Source: a virus. Taken from it: 36,512 bases of DNA. Both the position numbers and the translations under genes were made by a program. Positions 7,382-16,031 of the stretch are shown piece by piece (the stretch's first letter is position 1; the number at the start of each line of letters is the position of its first letter). The notes below the pieces were generated by a model. It made no database searches. It saw only the letters and a list, made by a program, of their open reading frames with translations, and had not been told where the DNA came from. The stretch lies in the IMG/VR virus record IMGVR_UViG_3300021091_000203, positions 1 through 36,512 of that record; one strand, written 5' to 3'.

Positions 7382-10300
7382 TCAAACAATCCATCCATAT
7401 GTTCTTTCTGGGGATGCATGTACTCTTCTATCAATCGATTGACCATTAAGAACCAACACACCAAATCCAATATATTTTTCTGGTGGAGACACTTCTTTAA
7501 CTCTACCAAAGTTAAATACTCTACCAGAACCACGGTAAATAACGGATGCATTATTTTTAGATTCTCCATAAATTTCAATTGCCCCATTACCAATGTGGGA
7601 GAGACCAACAATAGGTTGTTCCGACTTGCTCTGCTTGCGGATGGAACCAGCGCCAACATAGACGTTGGATTCTTTAAGTTGGGCTTCTCCAGAAATATCA
7701 ATATTTCCAGATCCAATGTAAGGAATTCTAATAAATGCAACACCAGCAGACCCTTGAAGGGTAGTTGTAATTTCTCCAAGATGTGTTTTAGTTTTAGATG
7801 ATTTGGCAAGACCACCGATTTTAAATAGACCACCTGTTGGGTAAGAAACAGATGCAGATTCTGCCGTTCCTCCAATTGAGAATATAACCCCACTTCCTTT
7901 GTAAGGAGTAACAACAAATGTTGCAGCAGATCCAGAAATTTTAATGTTAGTGATAAAGGATTCTGCTGTAGAAACAACTTCTGCTGCTCCAGAAATCGTA
8001 GATATAACACCAGAACCAACGTAATTATCAACTTCTACATAATTAGCAGATCCAGATATAGAAATAGTTCCAACAGATTCGTGTGCAAATGTTTCTCTAT
8101 CAATAGCATTTCCAATTGAGAATAGATTTCCTCTTCCGACATATGCCTTAGAAGTGCTATCTACATCATTACCTGCAAATCTGAATAGATTCTGTGCTTC
8201 GCTCGTAGAAACTTGGGTTTCTGGTACGACTGCTGTAGATTCTGATGCACCAGAAACCCCATATAGAATTCCTTTGCCAAAGTAAGATTCGGTATGTCTT
8301 TCAACAACAAATCCTTTGAACGAGAAGAGAAGTTGCTCTTCAAGTGGATTGTAAGAGACAGATTCTGCAGCACCAGATAGATTGGAAATAAATCCTGAAC
8401 CAATGTGGCGTAAGGAGAAGTTGGTTTTGCCAATACCAGATGCCTTAATAAATCCATCTCCACGTTCAAATCTAACGATATGAACATTAGAAACTTCTCC
8501 AGTAATATCAAGTTCAACAGTTTTAACTTCCGAATTTGCGATGCGCTCCTGTGCTTTACCAACAAAGGAGAATAGAATTTGTCTTTCATCTGGATTAACA
8601 GTGAGAGATTCTGCTGCTCCTTCGACTGCAAATATAGAACCAGATCCAATGTAAGTGTCGGTTTCGCTATAGGAAGTTGTTGTATCAATGTAAATTGTTC
8701 CAGATCCATTGAAGTTTGGAATGAATCGTACATCAAAGACATTACCATATACGGTGGTAAATCCAGATCCAATTTCTGAACGACTAATTCTTTCAGATTC
8801 TCTAGATCCAGAAATCTGAATATCTGTTGTGATGTCTGGAGGATTGACAGAAGTTGCTTCTGCTGCCCCACCAACAGAGAATATGGAACCAGAACCAATA
8901 TGGAGTAAGGAGAAGTTAGTTTTTCCAACTCCAAATACATTAATCTCAACAATTGGTTGTTCAGCAAACGTAAGAATTTCTGGAGATGTTGTTCCAGAAA
9001 TATTGGTAATGAATCCAGAACCAACTTCTCTAAATCCAACAGATTCAACAAGGTCACCAGATAGTTTAATGTCTGTTGTAATCTCGGGTATAACATACCC
9101 CACAGATTCTGCAGCACCAGAGATCGCAAAGATTGATCCAGAACCAGCATAAGATTCTGTATTACTTTCAATTACTGTTCCAAATATATCAATTTCAACA
9201 GTTGGCTGCTCAGCAAATGTGCGGATTGGAATTTCAATCTCGCCAAATAGTTTAATGTCTGAGAGACCATCATAATTTCCATAAGAGAACGATTCTGATG
9301 CAAATCCAGAGAATTTAAGATCTGTCGTTTGATCTGGAGGATTGACTCCGAAAGATTCTGCTGCACCATCAAAGGCAAATAGTGTGCCAAATCCGTTCCA
9401 ATTTGGTACGAAACGCTCTCCTGCTTGCCCAGAAACAAATATTCTGACAGTAGATTGTTCTGCAAATGTAAGGATTGGGGTGGCATCTTCTCCAAGTATT
9501 CGTAGAGAAGCATCTCCAATATTTGTCGATGTAAATGTTTGTCTTGCAACTCCACTAAAGGCAAGAAGAACTTGTTCTTCGTCTGGACTGTAAGCAGCAG
9601 CAATTGCGGCACCAGATAGAGATTTAATAGATCCAGAACCATTAAAGTTTGGAACTCTATTAGTTTTTGCTTCTCCAAATATATCAATCTCAACTGTTGG
9701 TTTCTCAACAAACGTGAGGATTGAAGTAGAATCTTCTCCAAATATTTGTAGAGCACCAGTTCCAATATTTCTCGATGTAAACGTCTGCCTTGCAAATCCT
9801 TTGAGGTTGATAAGAACTTGTTCTTCGTCTGGACTATAGGCAGCAGCAATTGCGGCACCAGATAGAGATTTAATAGATCCAGAACCATTAAAGTTTGGAA
9901 TTCTTCTGGTTTTTGCTTCTCCAGATAGAATGATATTTGCAAGTTTGGTCTCTGCAGTTGTAGAAGATTCAGACGCTCCGCCAATTCCAAATAGAATACC
10001 TCCTTGAACAGGTACGAATGCGGAGGTTCTTTCTGTGCCTGTGCCAGAAATCTTAATATTGGCAGCAATAATATCTTCATCAAAACCAACTGCTTCTGCT
10101 GCACCAGCAAACGCAAATATACGACCAGAACCAATATAAGATTCGGTATGTGTTTCTTTAGCAGATCCAAAGATATCAATAATAACAAAGCGTTCTGAGG
10201 CATTGCGAATTGTTTCTTGCCCTTCTCCAAATATACTAATTTTTAATGTAGAAGCAGATGCAAATCCAACAAGTTCTGTGGCAGATCCAGTAATCTTGAA

Positions 10301-13249
10301 TATATTGGTATCTGATGGATAAGAAACAGATGCAGATTCTGCAGATCCTCCAAGTCCGAATAGAACTCCTTCACCAGCGTGGAATGGTGGGAATCTAACA
10401 ATAATTTCTCCTGTAATAGGACCAATAACTCCGCCCCCAATTTGCAGTAGGGAGAAGTTAGTTTTAGATGCTCCAAATACATTGAAATCGCCAAATGGGT
10501 ATCTGGTGATGTTAGGAATAATGTACTCATAATCATCAGTAATTGAAGGATTGTTGAGAATTCCTTCGTAATCATAACTGGTTGTATGATTATTTGATAC
10601 TAAACCATAATCGAGATGAGCGTATTCAACAACTGAAGAAGTATTGTAAGAGTAAGTTCTCCTTTCTTCCTTACTAGATATCTCAAATAGACGACCAAAT
10701 CCAGAATAAGCATTTGTAGTAATTACATACGCCTGTTCAGATTCTACACGTATTGTTCCAAACGAATTCCAATTTGGAGTAAACGAAGTGCTAGCAGAAC
10801 CATTAAGATTGATTGGTAGAATTTGTTCTGGTGGATTTGCACCAAACGATTCTGCAACACCATTGATTGCAAATATTGTTCCAGAACCATAATATTGACG
10901 AGATCTGCTAATATCTGCAGATTGTATATTAAATAGCGATCCTTGACCAAGATAATTGTTGGTAATTGCTGAATGAGCAGAACCAGAAACAAGAATTGTT
11001 GATTCTTTGATTATTGCTGGTATAGCAAAAGATTCTGCGGCGCCAGCAAACACTGGCAGATAACCAGATGTTGTGTGTCCTATACTAAAGTTTGGTTTTG
11101 TTAGAGATACAAATCTCAAACCACCAAATGGATAATTTGTAATAGTATCTCTAATTAATCCCCAATCAGTTCTTCCATCATTATTGTCTACAATGTATCC
11201 AGAATCTTCGGACTGTACAGCAGATTGCGATACGAGACCATAATCAAGATATTCAAAGTAATCAATTGAGGATCCATTATAAGAATAGGTCCTCCTTTCT
11301 TCCTTAGACGAAATATTAAATAGATTGCCAGTACCCTTATAAGACGAAGTTGCTGTTACGTAAACAATATCTGGGACGATATTGACATATCCAGATCCAA
11401 CCCAATTTGGTCTGAATGCATAATTAGCAACACCAGAAAGTTTGAACAAGGATACATTTTCTGGTGGATTGGCACCGAATACTTCTGCTGCCCCAGCAGT
11501 TGTAAAGAGATTGCCAGATCCCAAATAAACATCTGTATTAGAAGATACTGATTCTCCAAAAATATTAATTTGGGAATCTCCAACATATGTTTCTGTATTT
11601 GATTCGTGTGCGTTGCCAGAAACTTTGAGAACTCCCTCTCCATTGTGCCTTGGCAGAACAAATAATTTGCTGGCACCAAATACTTTAATACTACCAGAAG
11701 ATTCTGCGGATCTTGACAGGACATCTCTGGATTGAGATACAAACCGTATGCCACCGAATGGATAATTTGTGCTGGTATCTCTAATTAATCCCCAGTCATC
11801 TCCTCCAGTGCTTGGTTCTGTTACAAGACCATTATCGGAGTTTGAAGTATAATTTTGGGCAACTAATCCATAATCTAAATACTCAAAGAATTCTATAGAA
11901 GAACTATTATAAGAATAAGTTCTTCTCTCTTCTTTAGAAGAAATATTAAATAGACGACCGAATCCAGATTCACAATGTGTGATTAATACATCACCTACAC
12001 CACCACCAACTTCAATTGTTCCTCCTCCAACCCAATTTGGAGTAAAGGAGAAATCAGCAGAACTAGAAACATTGATAGCACCAGACCCAACATATGCTTC
12101 TGTATTTGCTTCTCCTGATGATATTCTTGTGAATAGTTTACCAGATCCTCTGTAGGCGTAAGTGCTGCGCTCATCTCCTCCGCCAATACTAAAGAGAGAA
12201 CCAGAACCTGGATGTAATAGAGAGAAGTTTGGTACTGATAATCCAGTAATATCAATAACACCGTAACCAATCCACAACGGTTTTTGTTTGATAATCGCTC
12301 TTCCAGAGACAGCGATTGTGCCAGATCCAACCCATGATGGTAGGAATGAAGATGCAGATACTCCAGATATTCTTTTTGTTCCAAATGGATACCTGGTAAA
12401 TGTATCTTTAATTAATCCCCAATCTTCCTTAACACTTGTAATTACATCAATATCTGAATATTGTATAAACGAAGAAGCAGATTGTGAAACTGATCCGTAA
12501 TCAGCATAATTAAAATCAAATATTGAAGATCCATTATAAGAATATACTCTATTTTCAATTTTAGATGATAGAGACAGTATAAATCCTGAACCAGAATAAG
12601 AGAATGTCTTATTGGTTATTGTTGTTGATAATGTTGGTAGTGTACCTTCCCCATGATATGATCTGGTTCTACCCAGTTTAGACGCACCATGAACATGGAA
12701 AAGACCACTTGCGTTGAATACTCTCGATTGTGTAGTGGACGAGAGTGATGTTGAGAATATTTTGCCAGCACCGAAGTGCTGGACTGATCTTGATATATTT
12801 GTAAAAGATTTAAAGTTTACAATACCATTAGCATTAAAATTGGGGACAAATCTAGTTTGTCCTATACCAGATACTCTTACTGTACCAGAAACTAACCACG
12901 GGGCTACTAATCTTGTTTGTGATTTTCCAAATTCAAATATTTGACCACTACCAACGTAGTGCTTTTTAACTACAAATGTTGTACTACTTGCTAGTTTTAT
13001 GTCTCCAAATGCATAACGACTTTGCTCGAAACGTATATAACCCCAATCTTCGCGGGCATATGATTGTTGCTGTGTTACAGAACCATGGTCTATACTAACT
13101 GTGGGTGTTGATAGTAAAAGTGGACCTAAATCTATGCGAACAAAAATATCCTCAATTGCTGGAATATAGCTATACGAAACCGACTCCCCTAAAAATAAAA
13201 ACCTGTGGGAAGTTATGTTACCAGTACCAGCATACGAGAATACCGACAT
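7382..13249 (-). CDS. Giant repetitive beta-structural virion protein
   Basis: This 1,955-residue protein is built almost entirely of short beta-type repeats: '...YxGSGxIFxxxGAAES...' and 'xxIxISGxAxES'. G, S, T and aromatic residues dominate. The first 900 residues or so add a larger order: five copies of a block of about 210 residues containing YPFG (or YAFG), before it DWGLI.DT, DYGLV and, in three copies, EERRTYSYN. The C-terminal 1,000 residues keep the shorter repeats, with markers such as LTFAEQPTVEIDIFG and SIKSLSGAAIAAAY. The last residues (ERTYGWIV) echo the DWG motif. No catalytic or binding motif is seen. Similar GSG/GAAES repeats occur in large structural proteins of marine T4-like phages, but the role is not known. 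A long fibre or whisker is the natural guess. The start ATG follows an in-frame stop two codons upstream. No ribosome site or late box is obvious before it, although a strong terminator is. Confidence 0.85.
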   Translation of the reverse strand: MSVFSYAGTGNITSHRFLFLGESVSYSYIPAIEDIFVRIDLGPLLLSTPTVSIDHGSVTQQQSYAREDWGYIRFEQSRYAFGDIKLASSTTFVVKKHYVGSGQIFEFGKSQTRLVAPWLVSGTVRVSGIGQTRFVPNFNANGIVNFKSFTNISRSVQHFGAGKIFSTSLSSTTQSRVFNASGLFHVHGASKLGRTRSYHGEGTLPTLSTTITNKTFSYSGSGFILSLSSKIENRVYSYNGSSIFDFNYADYGSVSQSASSFIQYSDIDVITSVKEDWGLIKDTFTRYPFGTKRISGVSASSFLPSWVGSGTIAVSGRAIIKQKPLWIGYGVIDITGLSVPNFSLLHPGSGSLFSIGGGDERSTYAYRGSGKLFTRISSGEANTEAYVGSGAINVSSSADFSFTPNWVGGGTIEVGGGVGDVLITHCESGFGRLFNISSKEERRTYSYNSSSIEFFEYLDYGLVAQNYTSNSDNGLVTEPSTGGDDWGLIRDTSTNYPFGGIRFVSQSRDVLSRSAESSGSIKVFGASKLFVLPRHNGEGVLKVSGNAHESNTETYVGDSQINIFGESVSSNTDVYLGSGNLFTTAGAAEVFGANPPENVSLFKLSGVANYAFRPNWVGSGYVNIVPDIVYVTATSSYKGTGNLFNISSKEERRTYSYNGSSIDYFEYLDYGLVSQSAVQSEDSGYIVDNNDGRTDWGLIRDTITNYPFGGLRFVSLTKPNFSIGHTTSGYLPVFAGAAESFAIPAIIKESTILVSGSAHSAITNNYLGQGSLFNIQSADISRSRQYYGSGTIFAINGVAESFGANPPEQILPINLNGSASTSFTPNWNSFGTIRVESEQAYVITTNAYSGFGRLFEISSKEERRTYSYNTSSVVEYAHLDYGLVSNNHTTSYDYEGILNNPSITDDYEYIIPNITRYPFGDFNVFGASKTNFSLLQIGGGVIGPITGEIIVRFPPFHAGEGVLFGLGGSAESASVSYPSDTNIFKITGSATELVGFASASTLKISIFGEGQETIRNASERFVIIDIFGSAKETHTESYIGSGRIFAFAGAAEAVGFDEDIIAANIKISGTGTERTSAFVPVQGGILFGIGGASESSTTAETKLANIILSGEAKTRRIPNFNGSGSIKSLSGAAIAAAYSPDEEQVLINLKGFARQTFTSRNIGTGALQIFGEDSTSILTFVEKPTVEIDIFGEAKTNRVPNFNGSGSIKSLSGAAIAAAYSPDEEQVLLAFSGVARQTFTSTNIGDASLRILGEDATPILTFAEQSTVRIFVSGQAGERFVPNWNGFGTLFAFDGAAESFGVNPPDQTTDLKFSGFASESFSYGNYDGLSDIKLFGEIEIPIRTFAEQPTVEIDIFGTVIESNTESYAGSGSIFAISGAAESVGYVIPEITTDIKLSGDLVESVGFREVGSGFITNISGTTSPEILTFAEQPIVEINVFGVGKTNFSLLHIGSGSIFSVGGAAEATSVNPPDITTDIQISGSRESERISRSEIGSGFTTVYGNVFDVRFIPNFNGSGTIYIDTTTSYSETDTYIGSGSIFAVEGAAESLTVNPDERQILFSFVGKAQERIANSEVKTVELDITGEVSNVHIVRFERGDGFIKASGIGKTNFSLRHIGSGFISNLSGAAESVSYNPLEEQLLFSFKGFVVERHTESYFGKGILYGVSGASESTAVVPETQVSTSEAQNLFRFAGNDVDSTSKAYVGRGNLFSIGNAIDRETFAHESVGTISISGSANYVEVDNYVGSGVISTISGAAEVVSTAESFITNIKISGSAATFVVTPYKGSGVIFSIGGTAESASVSYPTGGLFKIGGLAKSSKTKTHLGEITTTLQGSAGVAFIRIPYIGSGNIDISGEAQLKESNVYVGAGSIRKQSKSEQPIVGLSHIGNGAIEIYGESKNNASVIYRGSGRVFNFGRVKEVSPPEKYIGFGVLVLNGQSIDRRVHASPERTYGWIV
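9430..9921 (-). repeat. 246-bp direct tandem duplication inside the giant repeat gene
   Basis: Two copies are offset by exactly 246 bases (82 codons). The best-conserved part, 9571-9654 against 9817-9900, is nearly identical and encodes NFNGSGSIKSLSGAAIAAAY and SPDEEQVL in each copy; the flanks are more diverged. This is clearly the youngest duplication in this gene. Outer limits are approximate. Confidence 0.85.
10490..13060 (-). repeat. Five diverged super-repeats of about 630 bp
   Basis: The codons for the PFG (AFG) tripeptide occur at 13004, 12380, 11753, 11123 and 10490, giving spacings of 624, 627, 630 and 633 bases. Other anchors agree: the EERRTYSYN blocks near 11911, 11283 and 10648, with a diverged form near 12538, follow the same period. 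Copies are well diverged at DNA level, so the array is old and kept by selection. Confidence 0.85.
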
Positions 13250-13267
13250 ATATCAACTTATGCAGAT

Positions 13268-13299
13268 AAAAAAGGGGGGGATCGTTTGCCAACCCCCCC
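13268..13299 (-). terminator. Rho-independent terminator, G7/C7 stem
   Basis: On the minus strand a seven-base G-run, a 12-base loop (TTGGCAAACGAT), a seven-base C-run and then TTTTTT follow 26 bases after the stop codon of the 13325-14713 gene. A pure GC stem plus six T residues makes this the strongest terminator in the window. It separates the 462-residue protein gene from the giant repeat gene. Confidence 0.9.
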
Positions 13300-13324
13300 A
13301 TAATAAAAAATCCAATTGTGTTAA

Positions 13325-14713
13325 TCAGTCGAGGCTGACATTTAATGTTACTTTAATTTGGTCGCCAGTATTTTGAATTGCATATGGACCATTTGTAAAT
13401 CTTTCAGCAAAGAAGATTGAACTATAAAGAGTCAATGGACCAGTTCCCGCTAATGCTTTAGTTGTACTAAAAGTATCTTGATCATAAACTTCAAATACAG
13501 TATAAGCTGCTGGAACGGTTGTAGTATTACCAGTTCCCTGAGCAATATAGATACAATCGCCCTTTACTAAACCATGACCGATAGCAGTAACTGTACTGTA
13601 ATCAAATAAAACTGTGTCGTTACCATTTGAAGGTTGAATGTTATCAATTAGAACTTTGCTTAGATAAACCCTTACAGTTCCATCAGCAGCAGCTGTTTCT
13701 TCATCAATACCGATGATAACAGTACCCGTATCAATACCATTTGGAGTAGCGGTTTGAGAAACACGCATCCCATTTGTTAGTTCTTGACCTACGTTCTTCT
13801 TGAATTGTAGGTTTCCATTAACAGCTCCTAGAAGGGACTTACTGATGTATACAGTAGTACCAGCAATACCAATTACGCGGGTTCCTGGCGCAACGTTAGT
13901 CCCAACAATACGTTGATTTACTTCTATTCCAGTAGTTGAAGTTACGTCCACTTCAAATGTACCAGAAGCTCCAGTTGCTGCTGTAGTTGAAGTTACCGCA
14001 GCAAGAGTGAAATAATTATTTCCAATTGTTCCTCTTACTCCACTTTTAACTATTTGTGTACCAACGCCAGCAAGAGCAGCATCTACAACACCATGAATGG
14101 TTGTTGGCATATTGTTCGCACGAACAAGTGTATATCCATAAACATCGCCAGCAGCGCCTGAAAATGTGAAAGTTTGTTCTGGATATGAAGCGGTAGTTCT
14201 ACCTTTGCCAAAAGACAATGGTTGTGTAGTAAATGTTCCCGTATTCTTTACACTTACTTGGAGAGATAAGTTGTCGATATCAACAACATAAGCGCCAGTT
14301 CCAACAGAACCGCCAGTTACATAATCGCCCTTTTTAATACCAGCGTTAGACGCGACTGTTATTGTATATGTGGAAGCAACCCCAGAACCATTAACGGTAA
14401 CTGCTGCAGTTGGAAGAGTTTCGATACTCCAACGGTTGCCGTTCAAAAGGATACCGTATTGGTTGGTATAATCCTGATCAGTTCTATTATTGATTACTTG
14501 ATGATACCCAGTGGTTGGTGCAGCACCATACTGAGGACTATTTGAACTATCATATGGTTCATAGTAGTCCAGTTGAGAAGGAACGTCACTCTCCGTAGGA
14601 AATGTATTACTAGTAAAAAGTTTCAGGATAAGATTTCTGGGAATAGATTGAGTGTGATTCAATAAATTACGTAGAGATTCAATTTCCCCATTATCTGTTA
14701 CTAAAAGTGCCAT
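13325..14713 (-). CDS. Virion structural protein, 462 residues
   Basis: It begins MALLVTDNGEIESLRNLLN, then NLILKLFTSNTFPTESD, the N-terminal pattern of a structural protein common in marine T4-like phages (a 'NL.LKLF.N...P...D' segment). Residues 176-200 (SYPEQTFTFSGAAGDVYGY) and the end (AERFTNGPYAIQ, DQIKVTLNVSLD) look like the family core. Between and around them are two or three copies of a module with '..V.S..GI..G..V.G..V..GT.V..I..TTVYIS' (residues about 115-155, 250-305 and 310-370), which seem to be insertions lengthening a protein that would otherwise be near 200 residues. It has a good ribosome site (CGGAGAG), two late promoter boxes before it and the strong terminator after it. 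It is therefore probably a single-gene unit and may be abundant. Exact role unknown. Confidence 0.85.
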   Translation of the reverse strand: MALLVTDNGEIESLRNLLNHTQSIPRNLILKLFTSNTFPTESDVPSQLDYYEPYDSSNSPQYGAAPTTGYHQVINNRTDQDYTNQYGILLNGNRWSIETLPTAAVTVNGSGVASTYTITVASNAGIKKGDYVTGGSVGTGAYVVDIDNLSLQVSVKNTGTFTTQPLSFGKGRTTASYPEQTFTFSGAAGDVYGYTLVRANNMPTTIHGVVDAALAGVGTQIVKSGVRGTIGNNYFTLAAVTSTTAATGASGTFEVDVTSTTGIEVNQRIVGTNVAPGTRVIGIAGTTVYISKSLLGAVNGNLQFKKNVGQELTNGMRVSQTATPNGIDTGTVIIGIDEETAAADGTVRVYLSKVLIDNIQPSNGNDTVLFDYSTVTAIGHGLVKGDCIYIAQGTGNTTTVPAAYTVFEVYDQDTFSTTKALAGTGPLTLYSSIFFAERFTNGPYAIQNTGDQIKVTLNVSLD

Positions 14714-14746
14714 TTAAACTCTCCGAAATTGCGTTGCGTTTACTTT

Positions 14747-14754
14747 TATTTATA
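14747..14754 (-). promoter_or_regulatory. Late promoter box TATAAATA (proximal of two)
   Basis: A perfect TATAAATA lies 34 bases before the ATG at 14713. It is the nearer of two identical boxes 16 bases apart, separated by CCTCTAGG on the minus strand. Confidence 0.75.
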
Positions 14755-14762
14755 CCTAGAGG

Positions 14763-14770
14763 TATTTATA
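14763..14770 (-). promoter_or_regulatory. Late promoter box TATAAATA (distal of two)
   Basis: A second perfect TATAAATA, overlapping the stop codon of the 14766-15482 gene. With the proximal box it gives a doubled late promoter for the 462-residue protein gene. Confidence 0.7.
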
Positions 14771-15482
14771 ATTTCAATTTAAGTGAAATTACAAACCTGG
14801 TTATGTTGACAGAGTAGATAACTTCAAACTGAAAAATGTCTCCAGCATTGACCTGCTTCTGCCAAGTAGTTAAATTTTCATCTTTATTTTTTCTTTGTGT
14901 TGATGAGTTTAAAACTCCCAACTTTGGAGGTTCTGTACCAACAATAGAAGAAAAATTTGGAAAATTATTGTAGCTACATTTTTTTATGTCTAATTCTAAA
15001 TTACCAATAGTATCTGATATCAATGTCCAACATTCAATTGTTCCCGTTACATCTATTGTCATGTTTCCTTTTGGACCAGGAGACAAGGGAAAGGAACCGC
15101 TATCAACTACATAATTTAAAGTTCTTGTCAAATCTGCTGTAGTTGCCAAAGCAACGCCAAAAAAAGTTGAATTTGTGTTTGGCGGAGTAGTGAAAATAAT
15201 GCTATTGGACGAAACCGTATAATCAACAGAAGGGTCCAAAACTACATTATCAACTGATATTATTAATTGTTGAGAATTTAAAGGATAATATGGAGTATTA
15301 GATACTGATAACGAAAAGGTAGTTTTAGTGTTATTAAATTGAGAAGATATATTATCTAATATTAAATTAGAATTTTGTGTAGATTTTGATGGTATTTCAT
15401 AATTTACATCAACAGCATATTGAGGACTTGGCCTATATCCAATTCTATATTGATTGTTTGCTACTCTTACATTGTAAGCCAT
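14766..15482 (-). CDS. Small fibre-like structural protein with SPGPKGN hinge
   Basis: This 238-residue protein starts MAYNVRVANNQYRIGYRPS. Residues about 50-110 form one 'TTFSL...PYYPLNSQQLIISVDNVV' plus 'DYTVSSNSIIFTTPP' module, the same type as in the gp7-like protein. Then SPGPKGN leads into a C-terminal beta domain with IECWTLISDTIGNLELDI, TWQKQVNAGDIFQFEV and ITRFVISLKLKL, which matches the common C-terminal jelly-roll-like domain of marine phage fibre proteins ('WTLLADQSGS...W...I.AGD...F.V.S...ITRV.L.L'). The ATG at 15482 overlaps the upstream stop codon by one base (TGATG), so translation is coupled; a TTG one codon earlier is less likely to be used. It is probably a short fibre or decoration protein, by domain content. 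Confidence 0.85.
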   Translation of the reverse strand: MAYNVRVANNQYRIGYRPSPQYAVDVNYEIPSKSTQNSNLILDNISSQFNNTKTTFSLSVSNTPYYPLNSQQLIISVDNVVLDPSVDYTVSSNSIIFTTPPNTNSTFFGVALATTADLTRTLNYVVDSGSFPLSPGPKGNMTIDVTGTIECWTLISDTIGNLELDIKKCSYNNFPNFSSIVGTEPPKLGVLNSSTQRKNKDENLTTWQKQVNAGDIFQFEVIYSVNITRFVISLKLKL

Positions 15483-15814
15483 CAAGAAACTCCTGGAGTA
15501 ACCTCAACAATTCCTTCGATAACTCTTGTCTTATAATTGTTAGTGGACGTTATTAAAATATCATAAACATATCTTCTTCTATCTAAAACGGATGTTTGCG
15601 CTGCAGTCAGGGATATTTTAATTTCCCCCAGAGTTCTATTTAAAAATGTCAGTGTAAACGGTATACTAGATGTAGCAGCATAACTTTTTTTAAGTGCAGA
15701 AATCCCAGTATACCCAGTTAAGTTTAATGGGGTGCCGTCTTTATTGCTTAAATAAAAAGTCGCATCAAAGTTTGCATTCTTATCTATTACAATATTAACT
15801 GGAATTGCAGACAT
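15482..15814 (-). CDS. Small virion protein with BppU-like Ig fold
   Basis: This 110-residue protein reads IPVNIVIDKNANFDATFYL, then LSNKDGTPLNLTGYTGISAL, KKSYAATSSIPFTLT, GEIKISLTAAQTSVL, RRRYVYDILI and VIEGIVEVTPGVS. The order 'F......DG.P.NLTGYT....K......F.....G.I.I.LT...T..L..G.Y.YD' is the pattern of a small Ig-like domain known from N-termini of baseplate upper proteins and from stand-alone proteins in T4-like marine phages. It has a good ribosome site (GGAAGA) within the end of the preceding small gene, six bases between genes, and a one-base overlap with the following gene. Likely a baseplate or fibre accessory; precise role unknown. Confidence 0.85.
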   Translation of the reverse strand: MSAIPVNIVIDKNANFDATFYLSNKDGTPLNLTGYTGISALKKSYAATSSIPFTLTFLNRTLGEIKISLTAAQTSVLDRRRYVYDILITSTNNYKTRVIEGIVEVTPGVS

Positions 15815-15820
15815 TTTTAA

Positions 15821-16000
15821 TTATTCTTCCGCTTTAATTTCTTCGACCTGTTGTAATAATAGTTCCAACGCTTCCAATGCACCAACAAGTTTGGTTTTAT
15901 ATTCTTTTACGTTAGAAAGATCTTCCTCAATTTTGATAATTTTCAAAGTTGCCTCATTTAATTGAGATTGAAATTTATCCTTTAATTCTAATGCAGTCAT
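15821..16000 (-). CDS. 59-residue coiled-coil protein
   Basis: A complete small reading frame runs from the ATG at 16000 to TAA at 15823-15821. I translated it by hand: it starts MTALELKDKFQSQLNEATLK, contains KIEEDLSNVKEYKTKLVGAL and ends LLLQQVEEIKAEE. It is very rich in L, E, K and Q with heptad-like leucine spacing, so it is almost surely a single alpha-helical coiled coil. It fills the gap between two real genes, six bases before the next one, with a CATAAATA box 24 bases upstream. Similar tiny helical proteins sit in this place in other T4-like marine phages. A role as an assembly chaperone or trimerisation aid for neighbouring fibres is a guess. Confidence 0.8.
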   Translation of the reverse strand: MTALELKDKFQSQLNEATLKIIKIEEDLSNVKEYKTKLVGALEALELLLQQVEEIKAEE

Positions 16001-16023
16001 TTTAAGTCAATAATAACTCATAC

Positions 16024-16031
16024 TATTTATG
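16024..16031 (-). promoter_or_regulatory. T4-type late promoter box CATAAATA
   Basis: The minus strand reads CCATAAATAGTATGAG, overlapping the stop codon of the fibre gene and 24 bases before the ATG at 16000. It fits the NATAAATA late-promoter pattern. Confidence 0.65.

Noticed and set aside
9172-10230. 352-codon open frame on the minus strand (with neighbours at 8161-9171 and 7354-8031)
   Set aside because: It lies wholly inside the giant repeat gene in another frame, gives a leucine-rich sequence with no domain or ribosome site, and is explained by the repetitive codon pattern of the real gene.
14766-15485. A TTG start at 15485 for the small fibre-like protein
   Set aside because: The next codon is an ATG that forms the usual TGATG coupling with the upstream stop codon, so 15482 is the better start.
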